Source: JAMLIN01 sp041676645 (GTDB lineage: Bacteria; Pseudomonadota; Gammaproteobacteria; Burkholderiales; Burkholderiaceae_E). From it: a stretch of 6,126 bases of DNA. Below the pieces are notes generated by a model that was not told the origin of the DNA, did not search any database, and saw nothing but the letters and a program-made list of their open reading frames with translations. Shown here one piece after another: positions 4,198 to 6,126 of this stretch. The stretch spans positions 1-6,126 of the forward strand of contig JBAYRO010000141.1 in the NCBI GenBank assembly GCA_041676645.1, written 5' to 3'. The translations under genes were made by a program, and so were the position numbers. The first letter of the stretch is position 1; every line of letters starts with the position of its first letter.

Positions 4198-5244
4198 ATG
4201 ATCAAGGTCGGGATCGTCGGAGGAACCGGATACACCGGCGTCGAGTTGCTGCGCCTGCTCGCGCAGCATCCGTCGGCGGACCTGCGGGTGATCACCTCGC
4301 GCAAGGAGACCGGTGTCCCGGTCGCCGACATGTACGCTTCGCTGCGCGGACGGGTGGACATCGCCTTCTCCGATCCGGCCAGCGCGCCGCTTGCCGAATG
4401 CGATGTGGTGTTCTTCGCCACGCCCCATGGCGTCGCGATGTCGCAGGCGCGTGAGCTGCTGGCCGCCGGCGTCAAGGTGATCGACCTCGCGGCGGATTTC
4501 CGGCTGCGCGACACCGCCGAGTTCGAGCGCTGGTACAGGATGCCGCATGCCTGTCCGGATATTCTCGAGCAATCGGTGTACGGCCTGCCCGAGATGAACC
4601 GCGAGGCGATCCGCAAGGCGGGCGTCGTGGGCATGGCCGGCTGCTACCCGACCACGGTCCAGCTCGGCTTCCTGCCACTGCTCGAGCCGGCGGCCGGCGA
4701 TCTGGTCGATCCCGAGTCGCTCATCGCCGACTGCAAGTCCGGCGTCTCGGGCGCGGGGCGCGGGGCTTCGGTCGCGAACCTGCTGGCCGAGGCCGGCGAC
4801 AACTTCAAGGCCTATGGCGTTGCCGGCCATCGGCACTGGCCGGAGATCCGCCAGGGCCTGGCGGGCATTGCCGGGCGGCCGGTGCGGCTGTCCTTCGTGC
4901 CGCACCTGGTGCCGATGATCCGCGGCATCCATTCCACGCTCTATGCGCGCCTGCGGCCCGGGGCCGCCGATGTCGATCTGCAGGCGCTCTACGAGCGACG
5001 CTATGCCGACGAGCCCTTCGTGGACGTGATGCCTGCGGGCTCGACGCCCGAGACCCGTACGGTGAGGGCCTCCAACATGATCCGGATGGCGGTGCACAGG
5101 TTGCCCGACAGCGACCTGGTTGCGGTGCTGGTGGTCGAGGACAACCTCGTCAAGGGCGCCTCGGGGCAGGCGGTCCAGGTCATGAACATCCTGTTCGACC
5201 GGCCCGAGACCGAAGGCCTGATGCAGATTCCCATCCTGCCCTAG
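4198..5244 (+). CDS. argC: N-acetyl-gamma-glutamyl-phosphate reductase
   Basis: ArgC carries out the third step of arginine biosynthesis, the NADPH-dependent reduction of N-acetyl-glutamyl 5-phosphate to N-acetyl-glutamate 5-semialdehyde in the cytoplasm. The 348-residue product is of the long (type 1) form. It has the nucleotide-binding loop GIVGGTGYTGVELLRLL (5-21), FFATPHGVAM (72-81), the probable catalytic Cys149 in AGCYPTTVQLGFLPL (147-161), DCKSGVSGAGRG (178-189), and the active-site His in AGHRHWPEI (209-217). The residues before the Cys are GMA, where homologues I recall have NP or VP before GCYPT. The start has GGAG (4188-4191) 6 nt upstream. A gene for a DUF6776-like membrane protein follows after 64 nt. 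This neighbourhood, with rplM-rpsI upstream, is usual in betaproteobacteria. Confidence 0.97.
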   Translation: MIKVGIVGGTGYTGVELLRLLAQHPSADLRVITSRKETGVPVADMYASLRGRVDIAFSDPASAPLAECDVVFFATPHGVAMSQARELLAAGVKVIDLAADFRLRDTAEFERWYRMPHACPDILEQSVYGLPEMNREAIRKAGVVGMAGCYPTTVQLGFLPLLEPAAGDLVDPESLIADCKSGVSGAGRGASVANLLAEAGDNFKAYGVAGHRHWPEIRQGLAGIAGRPVRLSFVPHLVPMIRGIHSTLYARLRPGAADVDLQALYERRYADEPFVDVMPAGSTPETRTVRASNMIRMAVHRLPDSDLVAVLVVEDNLVKGASGQAVQVMNILFDRPETEGLMQIPILP

Positions 5245-5308
5245 GTCATGGCGGCCAGTTGCGTTCCCCCGCCGACACGGCTTCGGCGTTCCTGAGGCGG
5301 GTCGGCGA

Positions 5309-6126
5309 ATGGCCCGATCCAGGCGCCCGGTACTCTCGGCGGTGGCCTCGGTCCCGGCGCGGGTGGCGCTGGGCGATGAGCCGCCCCGGCGCGGGGGTTT
5401 CGCCGGCCTGTTGCTCGGCTTCCTGCTGGGCGCGGCGGTGGCGACGGTGCTGATGGCTTTTTTCGGGCCCCGGCTCGCCGAGCGGCTCGGGCTGGAGCTG
5501 CCGATTGCGGTCGATGGCGCCCAGGCGGCGGCGGGGTCGGCGCGTTCCACTCCCGAGATCTCCTCGGTGCTCGATATCGATGGCCTGTGGCATCGGGTCG
5601 ATGCCCTGGAGACCGAGAATGCGGACATCAGCGCCGAAGCGGCCCGGCTGCAGGCGCAGGTCGATGCGGCCGAAAGCCGCATCCAGGTCGAGAAAACGAC
5701 CGCTGGTCAGCTCGCGGCGCAGGTGCGCGGGGCCGGGATCGAGAATGCCCGACTGAAGTCGGACCTCGTCTACCTCGAATCCCTGCTGCCCTCGATGGGC
5801 GGCAACGAGCCGATGCAGATCCGGGGCCTGCAGGTGCTGCCCGACGTGGTGCCCGACCAGATGCGCTGGCGGGCGATGCTCGTGGTCGGCGGCCGCAAGG
5901 CCCGGGAGTTCAGCGGCCACCTGCAGCTGGTGGTGGGCTACGAGCTCGACGGCAAGGCGGCTTCGCTGGTTGCTCCGAAGAAGGACGACGAGGAGGCGGT
6001 GGCGGCGATGGAAGTTTCGTTCGAGCGTTACCGGCGCGTCGAGGGCCAGTTCGTCCTGCCCGCCGGCGCGGTCCTGAAATCGGTCGAGCTGCGGGTGCTC
6101 ACGGGTTCGAGCGTCCAGGCGCAGCA
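5309..6126 (+). CDS. Membrane-anchored periplasmic coiled-coil protein (DUF6776-like), 3' end beyond the window
   Basis: An uninterrupted frame from ATG 5309 to the right edge gives 272 codons with no stop. The predicted order is a basic cytoplasmic N-terminus (1-30, with RRP and PPRR), one membrane helix (about 31-52, GFAGLLLGFLLGAAVATVLM), a linker, a coiled coil with heptad-like Leu/Val/Ile spacing (about 93-160, from LWHRVDALETENADIS to LKSDLVYLESLLP), and a soluble beta-rich domain from about 167 onward (MQIRGLQVLPD, MRWRAMLVVGG, HLQLVVGYELDG). The topology suggests most of it is periplasmic. I recognise the pattern of the DUF6776 proteins that often follow argC in betaproteobacteria, where bactofilin and erpA usually come next. 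The function is unknown. The start is supported only by GAGG 11 nt upstream; in-frame GTG codons downstream are possible. It is probably cotranscribed with argC. Confidence 0.85.
   Translation, partial: MARSRRPVLSAVASVPARVALGDEPPRRGGFAGLLLGFLLGAAVATVLMAFFGPRLAERLGLELPIAVDGAQAAAGSARSTPEISSVLDIDGLWHRVDALETENADISAEAARLQAQVDAAESRIQVEKTTAGQLAAQVRGAGIENARLKSDLVYLESLLPSMGGNEPMQIRGLQVLPDVVPDQMRWRAMLVVGGRKAREFSGHLQLVVGYELDGKAASLVAPKKDDEEAVAAMEVSFERYRRVEGQFVLPAGAVLKSVELRVLTGSSVQAQ

Noticed and set aside
5248..5308. A separate small gene starting at the ATG just after argC (5248).
   Set aside because: There is no Shine-Dalgarno in front of it, its frame soon terminates, and the translation resembles no family. 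The DUF6776-like frame from 5309 explains the region.
3973..5682. A 569-codon open frame on the minus strand, opposite argC, the end of rpsI and the start of the DUF6776-like gene.
   Set aside because: It is opposite clearly coding genes, crosses three gene boundaries, is Arg/His/Gly-rich without any recognisable domain, and is explained by the third-position GC bias of the real genes.

Overview
The window is about two thirds G+C and looks like the chromosome of a betaproteobacterium, most likely Burkholderiales or a close relative. The evidence is a porin of the betaproteobacterial general-porin type, a Coq7-type ubiquinone hydroxylase, a YhfA-like OsmC protein, and the order rplM-rpsI-argC followed by a membrane-anchored coiled-coil protein of the DUF6776 type. 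This assignment rests on remembered family and synteny patterns, not on a search.

Layout from left to right. Positions 1-120 (minus strand) are the 5' end of a group II intron, apparently class C, cut by the window edge. It begins straight after the intrinsic terminator (127-154) of a porin gene on the same strand (191-1234). A divergent intergenic region (1235-1516) separates the porin from coq7 (1517-2188, plus). coq7 converges on an OsmC-family gene (2315-2737, minus), and the gap between them holds a nested palindrome of about 103 bp with 21-bp perfect arms. The next 521 bases lack a protein gene. They hold small repeats, a well-formed candidate small RNA gene (about 3070-3158, plus) with its own promoter, a loop copying the anti-Shine-Dalgarno tail of 16S rRNA and an intrinsic terminator, and then the rplM promoter. 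rplM (3259-3687) and rpsI (3693-4085) form the usual ribosomal protein operon. It ends at a strong terminator (4141-4177), and a possible H-type pseudoknot lies just after the rpsI stop. argC (4198-5244) and the open-ended DUF6776-like gene (5309 to the right edge) probably form the next unit.

Most genes here are core housekeeping functions: translation (rplM, rpsI), arginine biosynthesis (argC), ubiquinone biosynthesis (coq7), outer-membrane permeability (porin) and thiol peroxide or stress defence (OsmC family). The less ordinary content is in the noncoding stretches: the intron, the candidate small RNA, the nested palindrome and the possible pseudoknot. I see no CRISPR array, tRNA, rRNA or insertion-sequence gene, and no clear multi-gene novel system.
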